This document shows, one piece after another, positions 50,187 through 62,500 of a DNA stretch of 64,000 nt. The notes under the pieces were generated by a model. It was not told where the DNA came from and searched no databases. It saw only the letters and a list, made by a program, of their open reading frames with translations. The first letter of the stretch is position 1. Each line of letters opens with the position of its first letter. The translations under genes and the position numbers were made by a program. Source of the stretch: Telmatactis stephensoni (lineage: Eukaryota; Cnidaria; Anthozoa; Actiniaria; Isophelliidae); assembly GCA_029948255.1 (NCBI GenBank), contig JALIZF010001811.1, positions 671,001 through 735,000 of the forward strand, in the 5' to 3' direction.

Positions 50187-53100
50187 TCAAAATTGTGTAT
50201 CAACAGACTCTTGGTTATCACCATCACTGTGGTCAGCGGTCTGACTCTTAGGGACATCATAGTCGATCTTTTCATTGTCTCCATCCTCCGAGGGAGGTGG
50301 ATTGTCATAGTCACTTGTGTTCTCTGAGGTACCTTGAGCAGGTGGATTGTCGTAATCAGATGGTTCTTTTCCACTGTCTAGAGAGCCAACTGGTGGGTTA
50401 TCATAGTCTTCACTTGGTTGTACTCCATCGATAGGGTTGTCGTAGTCTTTTGGGTCAGAATCTATAGATAGTAAAACATCATTAATACAGGTTACTTGGA
50501 GATCATGTCGTGAATATTGAACTGTTTAATATCTAAACGGGCAAGGTTTCTTTAACATATTTTCTTGTATAGTAGACGACAAAAATTGTTATGTTTCCTT
50601 GTCAAGTTGGAGCATGTTCGAAAGTTGGCGTGCCAGCTTCTTCCTTGTTAAGATTTGCTTGTGCAGATGAATGCCTTACAAAGTATATATCGGGCTCAAA
50701 GAAACTTGGCAAGCAAATCTGTCCGTCTACACAAGGACGTTGTCTTGACAAGGACAAGGAAAACTTGTTGATCCTTGTTGATATCATATATCAACATGAG
50801 TGAAATAAAGAATTACTTCTAAACGCACAAGAACTTGCCGCCACAGAAGTTTGTCAAGGAAAACTTGTTCGTGTAGATTAGTGAACATGTTGGCTATAAA
50901 TCAATTAAATCCTTAGAGCTATACATATCTAGCTTTATTTAGAGTGTTTTTTAGGATACCTTGAGCCTTCCTGGTGAGGTCGTTGAGAGGCTGGTAAGCA
51001 GTTTCAGTGCCTGGTATTGCAGGAAGTGGGCCAAGCTGCGCAGTTCTTCTGTTGCTCTCGTCCAAAGCAGGATCACAGTAAACTGGATTGTCTACAGAAG
51101 AAAAACATACATGCAGAGAACGAAGTTGGTAAATAAACCTCAAATTTCAAAGATCTTAAAGAGTCATTTCTGTTGTTAGTCTCGAACATCCTCACTCATA
51201 AAGATATTATTACAACGTACGATCGCGAACTGATGATAACGATTATATAATAATCATGTCACATAAATGAGCATGTTAACATGGATTCATAACTCACCAT
51301 GGCCAAAGCCGTCACTCTTGTTTACTTCTGCATAAATAGGTTCCTAAAGCCAAAAAAGATTGCGTAAGTTAACTAGTTTACAGTACTAAAATCCTATACC
51401 CTTTAAGTGGTTTTGAGGTTTGTCTAGCTTGTGAAAATCAGTGTGATCTTGGAAAGAATTATAGAAAAACTCGCAATGCCTTGAGACTAGCATGCAGTTT
51501 TCAACATTACAATAATAATAATATTTTCAAAATATTTTGACGATATATACCTTAATTATTCAGTTATGTTGCAAATTTTAACCAATGATTCAACTTACCG
51601 CATAATCATCGAGGTTTGCAACTGAAGGGGAAAATGAAAAAAAAAATCGTTAGAATATAATATTAAAACATATAAAGACCAAACTAGTGTCAATCGTCAT
51701 ATATACGTATTATCATGTAATTGTGAACAACACAGTGTTCGCAGTTTATCCCCTTGGAGAAGCAGTGATGCATTCCTCTAACAATCATTTTTCCAATGTT
51801 GAAACCCAACAATTTTGTTTTGTTTCTACAAATATATATATAAACAGTAGTTTATGTATTGTTTACCTGAGTCAGTTTCAGGGTTTCTCCAGGGTTTTTC
51901 ATTTTTCCTGATGTAATAGATACAAAGGTATTGATTAAATAAATATCATTACATTCACTTACAGAACATGTCTTGTTCTGTGTGTCTGACTGTCGATCTG
52001 TTAGCGAGCATTTCTGCCTGTGAATCTTTTCTGCTCTGTCTGTCTGCATTAACACCTGTCTGTCTGTCTATATCATTAATGTGTGTTTTTCTATCTGTCT
52101 GTCTATCCGTTCGTTTACCTTTTTTGTCTCCGTCGATAAAGAATCACAGCGACACTTGCCAAGGCGATCACGAATAATAAACCAAAAACAGCGCCCAGAG
52201 TTGGAGCTAAAGCCGCATTAGAAGAATTTCCCGAGGTTTTGCCTTTTTTGCCATCACTTTGTTTCTGTTTGTTACTACTACCATCATTGTTGTTCTACAA
52301 GATATTTGAATATATGTTTTTGTACTATGACCTTTATTATTATTATTACGGTTAGGGAATTCAATATATTCAAGATTCGGAATTTGATATACTTTAACCT
52401 GTTCTGCTACAAAAAGGGCACTAAACTTAGCATTATTGCTGTCGTATATGCAGATCTCACTGCGCCGTGAAACGGTGTGATTTTTGTAGAAGATTTAAAG
52501 AATAAAAACATTGTCAACCTTTCTTCTCGATGTTAAGTTAGACGATTTCTCATACAGCAGACTTGATTATAAGTGGACGACAACGCTGAGGTGAGCGTGA
52601 GTGGGGGTTTTAAGAACTGCGTCCGAATTGAACCTCAAGTTTGCGAGGAGCATATTAAATCGTCTCAAGGATTGTTCAAGATTGAAGACTTACTTGTTCA
52701 GCTGTTGTAGGATTTAAGCCATCGATATTTGTTGTTATTGTCGGTAGTGGTGTTGTAGTTTGTGTTGTAGTTGGAGTAACTAATGTTGTATCAACTAGAA
52801 AACAACAAAAATATAAATGTAAGCACTCATTCTGTAAGTGTAACTCACTTAGTCTGCACTTATCAAGAGTTAATAATTAAGAGTTATGTCACTAGGAAAG
52901 GTAAACTGATTAAGTTATAGTGGATCTTGTAACTAATATTGATAACACTACTAACCATGGAATTAGACAAGAATATTTCGGAAACTGAGCTGATCATGTG
53001 AATACCATCTTACTAAGGGTGTTTTCCATTCAGTGGAACCAACGGTCATAACGGCCAGTTAATTAACGTTCTTAAATGGTACATGTCAATATCTAGCTCT

Positions 53101-56100
53101 GGCAGGAATCAGTCCTAAGAAATCAGGCCGTTCTTGTAGGTTGGTTCCACTAAATGGAAAACACCTAAGTGACAACTTACTGATCAATGTTTGCTTGAAT
53201 CGATAGACTGCAATATATATGCGGTGAACTACATATTACTTACATGCTTTCTTTCCATCTGACTTGATCAGTATACACCCGATGACCTTACTGCCACATG
53301 ATATCGACACTTTAATGATGACACCAGCATACTTTTTGTTCAGTTTTTCATTCCACTAAAACAAAACAAACAGCTATTTCACTAAACTGGCTTTTTAAAG
53401 CAAACGAAGGTTTTCAAGATAAGAGAAGAAGGAAGTTTGACGCACTTCATCTCAAACATTTTTGATAATTAGAGCAGGTTGAATAATTCATCACGCAAAA
53501 GGGACATCGGCTAAGTGATTCGTGATATGAAGAAGAAGAATTTTACAACACTTGATACTAATCTCGCGATCTGATTGGTTGATTAGAGTGTGTCAATCAA
53601 GAAGACAGACACACTGTTGCCCCGTTTGATTTTTTAACTTTTATCTCAAATAATTGTTGTAAAAAACGAATTGAAGATAGAGTGGATTTCGTATGACTTT
53701 GAAAACTACGGCACGGTCACGGCACGGCCACGGTACGGAACCTCGCCTGCTGATTTCTTTGCAAATTTCTAAAGAAATCAACTGGCGAGGTTCCGTGCCG
53801 TGCCGTGACCGTGCCGTAGTTTTTCAAAGTCATAGAATGTTCAAACACTTGTGAATCGCTGCGCTCGTGATTTCACTTGAGTTTTGAACATTTTATGACG
53901 TCAAGAGTGTGTCAATAAGAGGACAGACAACTCAAAACCATCTTCAATTTGTTAACTTGATGATGATGACGACAATGATGATGATGGTGGTAATGATGAT
54001 GATGATAAAAAATTTCACCGCTGCATGTTACCCCGAAAAAGTATTACGGTTTCCTAACATATGTATGCACGCGAAAGCCTGAAGGAAAGTATTGTGATGA
54101 TGATGATGATGATGATGAACCCAGCAAGGACTTGATAACGCCGTGAGAGAAACACGCACAAACGTAGATCTACTCCAGATAGCGAGATGTAAGTACCTGT
54201 AGTTCTGTGAGACGATATCGGTTTTTCTCTTGGCCTACAGTGTTTAATTCATGTTTAACACTAAATACATTTGGATTGCCACGTATCCATTTGCCATGAG
54301 CATTCAGATAATGCCAGTGGGTAATCTTTAATGTATGGTTACATGTAGCAAAATTGCCTGCTGAGCTATCGCCATCAATCCCATGTGAACCATTGCTTTG
54401 ATCGGTTAACTCCAACGAAGCAATAGGAGTTTGTGGTGCTTTTAAACTGTATTGACAATCTGAAACAATTAAATGATTAATGTTAACACGCACTCTGCCG
54501 ACTGGTCAAATGCAGGACCTTTTTTGCTCGATAAGGCCCTCTTTGTTTTCTAGCTGTAAAATTACAATTTACCCAAGGCTATTTGCACTTGAAAATAATA
54601 TTTGTGCATGCAGAAAGCAAACAGGAATTTTTGAGAGCAGTAGAATATGATAATCATTGAGTCTACCATTCAATAAAGGATTTAGTGGTCAGATAAGGAA
54701 AACAAGTTATGGAATTGAAATTCCTTGATCATACAGGAAGATAGCAAACAAAGCTAATAGAGCAAAAAAGACAAACAGGAAAGCGGTGGTATTATCGTTA
54801 CGTTTTGACTGCATGATGCGTAATTTAGAAGGAAAGGGAAAATGATGAACGGAAACTACGTCAAACTAGTCAAGCCTTATCTATAAATCATATCTTAATT
54901 TTACTATATACGTGTATTAAAATGGAGAGAATTATTCAGTCGATCGTTAAAAGCAGGGGAAAAGCAGTTCGGTTTTACAATTTAATATCGAATTAAAGAA
55001 TATTTAAAACTTAATAACAAATACGCAATCCGCAATTGTTTGTCAAAGTTTGAAAATTTCGGCTGGCTTGGCCCTTTGAAAGTATGTGAAGTATGGCCAA
55101 CTAGTTCAATAGAGTTTTAACGTTTTGATTCATGAGTTTAACTTTTAGCACAGGATCATTTTATTCTGATTAATTTACAAAGTAATGATACAAGTTAGTC
55201 ATTGGCTGCGCAAGCGAACTGGCAGATTTAAAAAGAATTTAAAAAGCATTTTGTGTTCCTGTTTTTGCATCGCCCTCTGTTCAAGTTTAAGTCTTTATTC
55301 ATACTTCTTTTACAATGTTACATGTTTTTTATGACAATATAAAATCAAAATGAAGAGTTAAGATGTGCTTAGTTATTTTTGGAAGAGTGCGGTAGCTAGA
55401 GGAGCAAGGCTTCGCGGGCTGGCTAACGCCACTTGTTGATTTTAATAGAATTGGAGTGAACGGTGACATGGCAGATTAGAAATTTATGATGATATTTGTC
55501 TTATATACTAAGAATAACAGAAGAAGATAAAAAAAGGGAATTGAATATATCTATAACCTGTGTGATTTAATTAGAAACAACTTATAGTGTTTTTTGAACT
55601 GTAAGTAGCTTAGCTTTTATATTTGACTGGGTATTTGTCCCCAGATATGATGACTGAGAGAGAAAACTTGAATGTTTAAACGCCATAATTTGTTCTTATC
55701 ATTTTTGGCCTATAAAAGTTGCCGTTATTGGAAAATCTGGTGGTGTGAGAGAGGCCGGACATCATAAGCATTTTTTACATAGTTACTAAATACCTCAGGA
55801 GTGCTGACCTGATCACTTGAGATTTTATAGACAAATGTAGAAACATTGAATTTATAAATGTTTCCCAGTATTAGCAATTACAGTTGTAATAAGGGAATTC
55901 CCTGCTGTGAGCAAAGAAAATACATCGCAAACATAAGCATTGCCCCAGCTCATAATCACCGTATTGTAAATATGGGTATATTAAGGAATAGTAAACTTGC
56001 TTCAACGTGAGTTTAAATTCAAAAAATGCCGAAGTTTATAAAGGAACTTTAGATTTTTTCAGATTTTGCAATTGATATGTCGTATTTGAGGTGCCCAGTT

Positions 56101-56623
56101 AATAAGATTCTTGTCGATGTATCCTATGCCTAAGTATTTGACATAGTCTTTTTTTTTCAATATTGGTCTTTTTTTTTCAATATTAGGTATGGGTCTTAAT
56201 CCTAGGGGATGTAATTATCATAAAACTGCAAACCATCGATTTCAGTACAACTTTTGTCATAGTTTTCGCTGACATTGACTGTGATACCTTTGATTGGAAC
56301 TATAACCTAGGTATAGGTGTTATATGACATTTCAGTGACTTACTTGCATTGGTTTCTATTCCAAGGTCACTATTAGACAAACAAAGGCCTTTGCTTACAA
56401 CGTAGTTTGGTCGATCTTGCAGACATTGACATCTACAACAATTTCCATCAGAATGACAAGACAGTCCATACTCATGATTACAAAAATCTGCTACACAACC
56501 GTTGTTCTCTACAGCGTCTTGATTCCCTCGATACAATGTCACAATTTTTTTCACTGAGTTTGTTGAAGTCAATTCAAAGTGGGCTAAGCCAAAAAGCACC
56601 ACTAAGAGATGCTTATAAAACAT
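50187..56623 (-). CDS. Gene B: orphan type I receptor with YDNP/YDVP tail
   Basis: Ten exons join in phase: 56623-56344, 54459-54197, 53355-53244, 52794-52694, 52294-52119, 51907-51867, 51621-51599, 51343-51298, 51091-50960 and 50461-50187; 482 residues. Order: signal peptide (FYKHLLVVLFGLAHFELTS); Cys-rich module (NNGCVADFCNHEYGLSC...CCRCQC); a 125-residue ectodomain shared with gene C (DCQYS; ATCNHTLKITHWHY; WIRGNPNVFSV; YAGVIIKVSISC); Thr-rich stalk; TM helix (GAVFGLLFVIALASVAVILY); basic RRRQK. The tail has nine tyrosines: YAEP, IYAEV, NPVYCDP (NPxY, PTB-type), YQPL, four YDNP and one YDVP. YDxP is the Crk SH2 site type. Several tail exons are tiny (23, 41, 46 nt). The ectodomain family is not recognised. 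Receptor function is inferred from the layout. Confidence 0.85.
53018..53166. mobile_element. Fold-back MITE, about 150 bp
   Basis: GGGTGTTTTCCATTCAGTGG and GAACCAAC at the left pair with GTTGGTTCC and ACTAAATGGAAAACACC at the right. It lies in a gene B intron. Confidence 0.8.
53678..53835. mobile_element. Fold-back MITE with CACGGCACGG core
   Basis: ACGGCACGGTCACGGCACGG and CGGTACGGAACCTCGCC on the left arm are inverted on the right arm. Its ends resemble the element at 18576-18728. It lies in a gene B intron. GAT trinucleotide runs follow at 53960-54003 and 54096-54118. Confidence 0.75.
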
Positions 56624-59212
56624 TCTTTCTTCTAGAGTAGTTAATCGGTATTTGATGAATCTGGTGTTTTACCGATTGATTCTAAAAGCAGAGTGAGTAG
56701 GAGCTATTTCACAACGATTAATATCTGAGTCAGCCCGCTATGGACTATTAAACAGAATGACGTCTTGATTCTTGTAATTTATGGTCAATGTGCATTCAAG
56801 ATGAAAGTTTCAAGTGTTTTTTGAAATATTCAGCAAATCAGTGAAACCAAAGCAGAAGCTAAAATAAGCACTTATTAAGAGGTTGAGATAAGCAAAATTT
56901 CATTTTATGAGCTGATCTGAGTTTTTCGTCTATCACATGTGCACCCTGAAGGTACTAATGTAAAATTCACTTGCAGACGATGTATTCCATGATATTCGTG
57001 ATTAACAGGACACAATATTGTCGATGCTAAATTTAGTGTGGTGTGTTCATTGTAAACTAGAGATACTCTAAGTATAGCAGGTTTTTCTGATCTTTTTTGT
57101 CACGGACTAAATTCTATTCAGAAATAAATCTCAACCACTTGTCCATCGGGAACTGAATTGCTGCCTGCAAGTTACATTACAGTGAATTGAGTTCACAGTA
57201 TCTGATAGTCAAATAGAACAATGAACTTTTCTAGGACTGAAATGTGTCAAATATATAGGTAACAAATACCTCGATATGATGCATGACACACCCTTTTAAA
57301 CACAGCTATTGTTCTCAGTTCCGTCTTAATTCTTCACATAAACTAGTGTAGTTTTACTTTATTATTGTTTATATCTAAACGATGATATGTATATAAAAAC
57401 TTATCAATGTCTAACTTGCTCAAACAATTTGTATCAGAGGAAAGAGTTCGACTGCTGCCCAACCAAAATCCTAGACAGCCTATTTAAAAATACAACATTT
57501 ACCCAGGGTAACCCAGTGAGTACAGAGTACTTTTATCAGTAACGACGACCTCTCTGCGGTGCTTTTATCAGTAAGGACCTGAATACCTTGATCGGAGTTT
57601 TCTTTCCTTGCAGTGAATTTGATGACATCAACAGGAAAACTTTTAACCAAGGGAAACGCGCCTCATTTACAAGCTCAAACTCAAACCGCGAATGGTCTTT
57701 TTTACGTCCAGGCATTTATCTGTTGTTTATTATTATAGAGTTGGTCGGCATAAAGGGGTTCCACGTGGTCGGTTCTTGTTGAGTGACATTAATGAATGAT
57801 TGTGGGAGATGCTGCTGTGTTAAAATAGACCACTGACGTCTACAAATGACCAGCAGCCACTCAAGTTACAATAGATGTGTTAACCACATTTCTTCTAGAA
57901 TAATGGCCCACTCAACTTTTTTCTATTTGATGTGTCCTTGATATTTGTTTTATTTATTTATTTTATTTCAAGATCGAAAGTGACACAAGGTCCAGTACAA
58001 AGATGTTTTAAAACACCCAAATAGATATACTCAAACTAAGTTAGTTTCTTCCTTGTAGCCAGTGATACTAGATAAGTCAACCGGTAAATGCTATCTTTAT
58101 GTCCCGGTGTTGAGTGCCGAATTCCCACGCGGCCATCAATTAGTGATTTTATGATCACATTCAAGCACACTATCACTGAGTTTTCTTTTTGAATACCTAA
58201 CCAGTTATATATAGAATAAAAATGACATTTTAATTCGGAACAAATACTAGATTTTGACTAAATTAATCAGAATAAAAGTGAATCAATGAGTTTACAAGGA
58301 GTCTTCAACAAAGATAAAGTTTTTACGTCACAATCATATCGGAAGTCGTTCCAGGACATACCATATATGGTCAGGTTTTCGATATGAAGTCAAGGGCTGT
58401 CAAGGGCTATATTTGTTGATTCTGCGTCACACTAGAATAAGCTGGCACACTTCGCAGGGAGGGGGACTGTAGTAGTGCCAAGGTAAAGTTTATCAGGACC
58501 GGAACCCTGAGTTTGACTAAACTAAGCTGCCTTACCCCACCCCTGACCAAAAACAAACCACTATATAGATTCCTTGTATTGATTTCTTTCCTGTTCGTGG
58601 TTAAGACTATTATCTTAGCTTCTCCTAGAAAAAACGTTTTTCCGAGGAGAAAACATTAAAACCTTTACATGGAATAATGTAAAGCAGTCTAGAGATGTTC
58701 CAGGAGTAACTAAAGGCATGACGGTTGATATAATTATAACACCGAAGTTTTTCCGTCACCAAGGCAACGTAGTAATTTTTTGTAGTTGGTAGCAATTTTG
58801 TCTCTTACAATAATATGTGAACATGCACTCCCCTTTGTAGAAGCCGGTCATTTTTGCACTGAAAAAAATCAATTAATGGTAATATTGACTTTGTACAATT
58901 CATTCGTTGGGCCCTCTATTATTTGCCCTTTTGCAGACTTTCAGTAAATGATAAATTGATTTTCGTGCAATCTAGCTTTATTTCCCGGCCCCTAGTAGTG
59001 TTTTGAGAGACCTAAGATCACTTAAAGCGTTTTCGTAATAAGGTGATGTGTCGATATATTAATGCACTCGTTACAACTTTAGTTGTAATAAGATAAATAT
59101 ACAAAATAATCTGTTCAAATCTGAAATATATTATATTCCTATTAAATAGGTACGATTTGGGATAACCATGCAGACTTGCAATGCAATATAAATACTATCT
59201 TTCCGTGTACTA
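56624..59212. other. Gap between receptor genes B and C
   Basis: Presumed promoter of gene B at the left end. AT-rich unique sequence with no exon I can support. An open frame at 57588-57782 has no splice or motif support. Confidence 0.5.
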
Positions 59213-59344
59213 TCAACGTATTCTTTCACGTAGTCCTTCATCACTATGATCACTCATAGGTTTAGTCCAGTAACTTAACGCTTCCTTATTCTGATCATCA
59301 GAGTTCATAGGATCGAGATCCATATATTCTGGAGTGTTTTTATC
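59213..59344 (-). pseudogene. Duplicated copy of the gene C tail end
   Basis: An open frame downstream of gene C's stop reads DKNTPEYMDLDPMNSDDQNK, then SYWTKPMSDHSDEGLRERIR and TGA. The first part matches gene C's C-terminus (DEKDTPEYMVLEPMDASDNQ). The flanks also match (GTGATCAA context). It is either a partial tandem duplication left as a relic or an alternative last exon; no clear acceptor was found directly before it. Confidence 0.65.
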
Positions 59345-59562
59345 CTTGATCACTATTATCAAGCCTAGATATGGTCCATATTAAAAGAACAACTACAAGC
59401 AAACACTGTTTCAGGTGATTATCAGTCCATGCATAGGCTCTGAGATGTTTTGGAGTATACATATTATACATAGTCTACACATGAATTTACTCCATCACTA
59501 TGTTATTGATCACTGCCATCAAGCACAGGTATGGTGCAATCAGTAAAATGCAGAGTACCCAG

Positions 59563-62500
59563 TTAAACGTTCTGATTGTCACTAGCGTCCATGGGCTCTA
59601 GGACCATATATTCTGGAGTGTCTTTTTCATCAGTGACACCATGTATCAATTCAATATACTGCCTTTGTTGCTGTTGATCACTATCCTCGGGTTCGATAAC
59701 CTCGGGTGTGTGAGGTCTAATAAGTGGTTGATATATACCATCGTTCGTGTCTTGTAAGTGTGCGTATTCATGTTTGGCTACAGTCGAAGAGGAAGGAAGA
59801 GAGTTTGTTGATTTAGTACTGCAATTTGTATTCCTTGATTTTAGAGAATCACTGCTAACTCCTGGTGTTCGTATGATCAATTCATTCTCTGGTCCTCGTC
59901 CAAAGGAAGAGTTGTCTGCAAAAGTATGAAACGCGTTTTATAATTTGAAATGTAGCTTCATATTATATTGCTATTTCAACAGAACTATGTTTAACAAATA
60001 GATTCCATTTTTCCGTGTGTCTGGACTTAGTTGCATAGAAGACGTCAAAATGCGGCGAGAACAAAAAGATATGTCACAAGACTATTAAGAGGCTACTGTG
60101 TGACTACTATTGTCTTCTGTGCATCTACTAGAGAGTGCAGACCCACGGAAAAGCGGAATCTTACTTGTATAATATTCGTCAAAAAATATTGGAACCAATA
60201 TGAGCACGCGTAAAATTCAATGACGTCACTATACGTGTACAATACGTGTACTGTAATCACACGGCTCTCGACCAATCAGAGTGCGCGTAATATACCAGTT
60301 ATTATATTGAGTTACAGAAGCATGGATAGAACTGCAAACTGCTTTACGTATGTACTGCCTAATTTTCGAATATTTTCAATAATCTTTAAGTATTGTACAA
60401 GGCGACTCCACTATTTAATTCTTCAAAATGTTTGTAGCTGTTGCACAGGCCGAAAAACTTGAAAATATGTGCGCATGCTTCTAGTGTACTCGCCACAAGC
60501 TTTCTTGGCCAATCACAGGGCATGTTATATTGCACTTGCTTGTTCTAATAGCATACTGATATATTTCTTCAAAAGAAAACAGGCGTTGCATCAAATAACT
60601 CGATATAAATACATGAAAACTCACCTAAAAAGTTTGAATCTGTAGGTTGATAGCCCTCTGTTAAAACAGGATAAACGACATACTCGTAATCATGTGGAGG
60701 ACTAATTGCAATATTACCATCTGTAGGACGTCTGTCACTTGGCCTTGTACATGCAAGCACTGTGTTTTCTGTAATGTAAACAGATTTAATCCGTACATTA
60801 GGGATTTACAGTACCGTATATACCTTGCTTAATCATAGATAGATATGCACACTTAACCATATACCTTTATTCTGTAACACAACATAAATAGGTAACACAT
60901 ATAAATTCCATTTTTCTGTGCGTCGGTACTCTAATAGATGCCGTCAAAATGCAGATGTCAAAATGTCCAGACCAAACTATGTATGCCACGAGACGAAGTC
61001 GAGTGGTGTGATTGTTGTTCTCACCACATTTTGACGTCTTCTGTGCATATATTAGAGCACAGTCCCACGGAAGAATGGAATATATTTGTTTTTACAATAT
61101 TCATCTTAACAAATCAGAGGGTGCGCAAAATTCAATGGCATCACCTACACGTGTGTACTACACATATTATATCTATCGGTATATCTGTACTATATCTATC
61201 AATGCGTGCATGCATGTCTCTGTACTATGATATAATAGCTATGATATGTAGAGCACAAGAAAATACCTTATAAAGCATTTACATTATCATAGATATATGC
61301 ACACTTATAGCTACCTTTTCTCTGTTTAATCTTTCTTTGTCTGCGAATGAGCAACAATACCACCACACCACTCAATGCCAAAACCACAAGGAATGTCACA
61401 CCACCAGCAACAAAAACTATCCAAATTCTACTATTGCTTGCACTGTAAGTATCTCCAGTTGGACCACTTGATGATGTTGGTGGGAATGTAGTTGCTGTTG
61501 AAGATACTTCTTGATTTGTGATCTGTTTTATATCAGAAATAGAAATGATAAAATGAGTATAACATTGTAGCTGTGATAATATTTATAGTGAGGAAACAAA
61601 CTTCATCAAAATGGAATTCACAGAGTGTTGTTTTAATCCTGCACGCTGTAGTTAATAATAATAATAACTTTATTTATCCTACAAGAATGGATCAGCTAGT
61701 ACAACAAGGTAGTAAAGTAAACTACAGAGTATAAAATACTAATAAACAGAGTATTACAGCAGCTCTTTTATAGGGCTTATAGCAATAGATAGTCTTACTC
61801 CTGATTTCCTGAGCCTCCCAATACAGTCCATAATAAGGAGAATCACCCCCCTCCCCACACCCCCCCTCCCCACACACCCCTCCCCACACACCCCTCCCCG
61901 CACACCCCTGTTATATTGCTATAATTGGCATACCATCTCTGTTTCTGTATGTAAAGTCTTTCTTGTTGTTGAGGACAGTGTTGTTCCTGAAGTTAGTTTA
62001 GTAGGTGTTGAAGTACTTGGTTTGGTGGTACTTGGAGGTGCAGTAGTTAATGGAGCTTGTTTAACTATAGATGCACACAATATGTATGTAATGTAAGCAA
62101 GCATTGAAATTTAAATATATGTTAGCATCCAAAAAAATATCAGTGAAATGAGAAAAAAAATGACATGAAAATGAAAGGGAAGGAAAGGAAAGGAAAGGAA
62201 AGGAAAGGAAAGGGAAAGAGAGGGAAGAATGAAAATCCAGGAAATTTAAGGAAATAAGCTTTCCAACAAACAATTAAAAACAACAACAAACAAACAAAAA
62301 TCAGAATTCATAGTTATTAGACAGCAATTATTGAATACTAACCATTATGAGTTCCTAGAGCTTTAAAAATCACACACTTTGGACCCTGAGGATTAAACCC
62401 ATGTTCAAACACACATTGCAGCTCTACTTTAATCAAGAGACCTTTGTACATATCAGGAAGACTGCTGGATATCTATCAAAAACAAAACTCAATTCATTAT

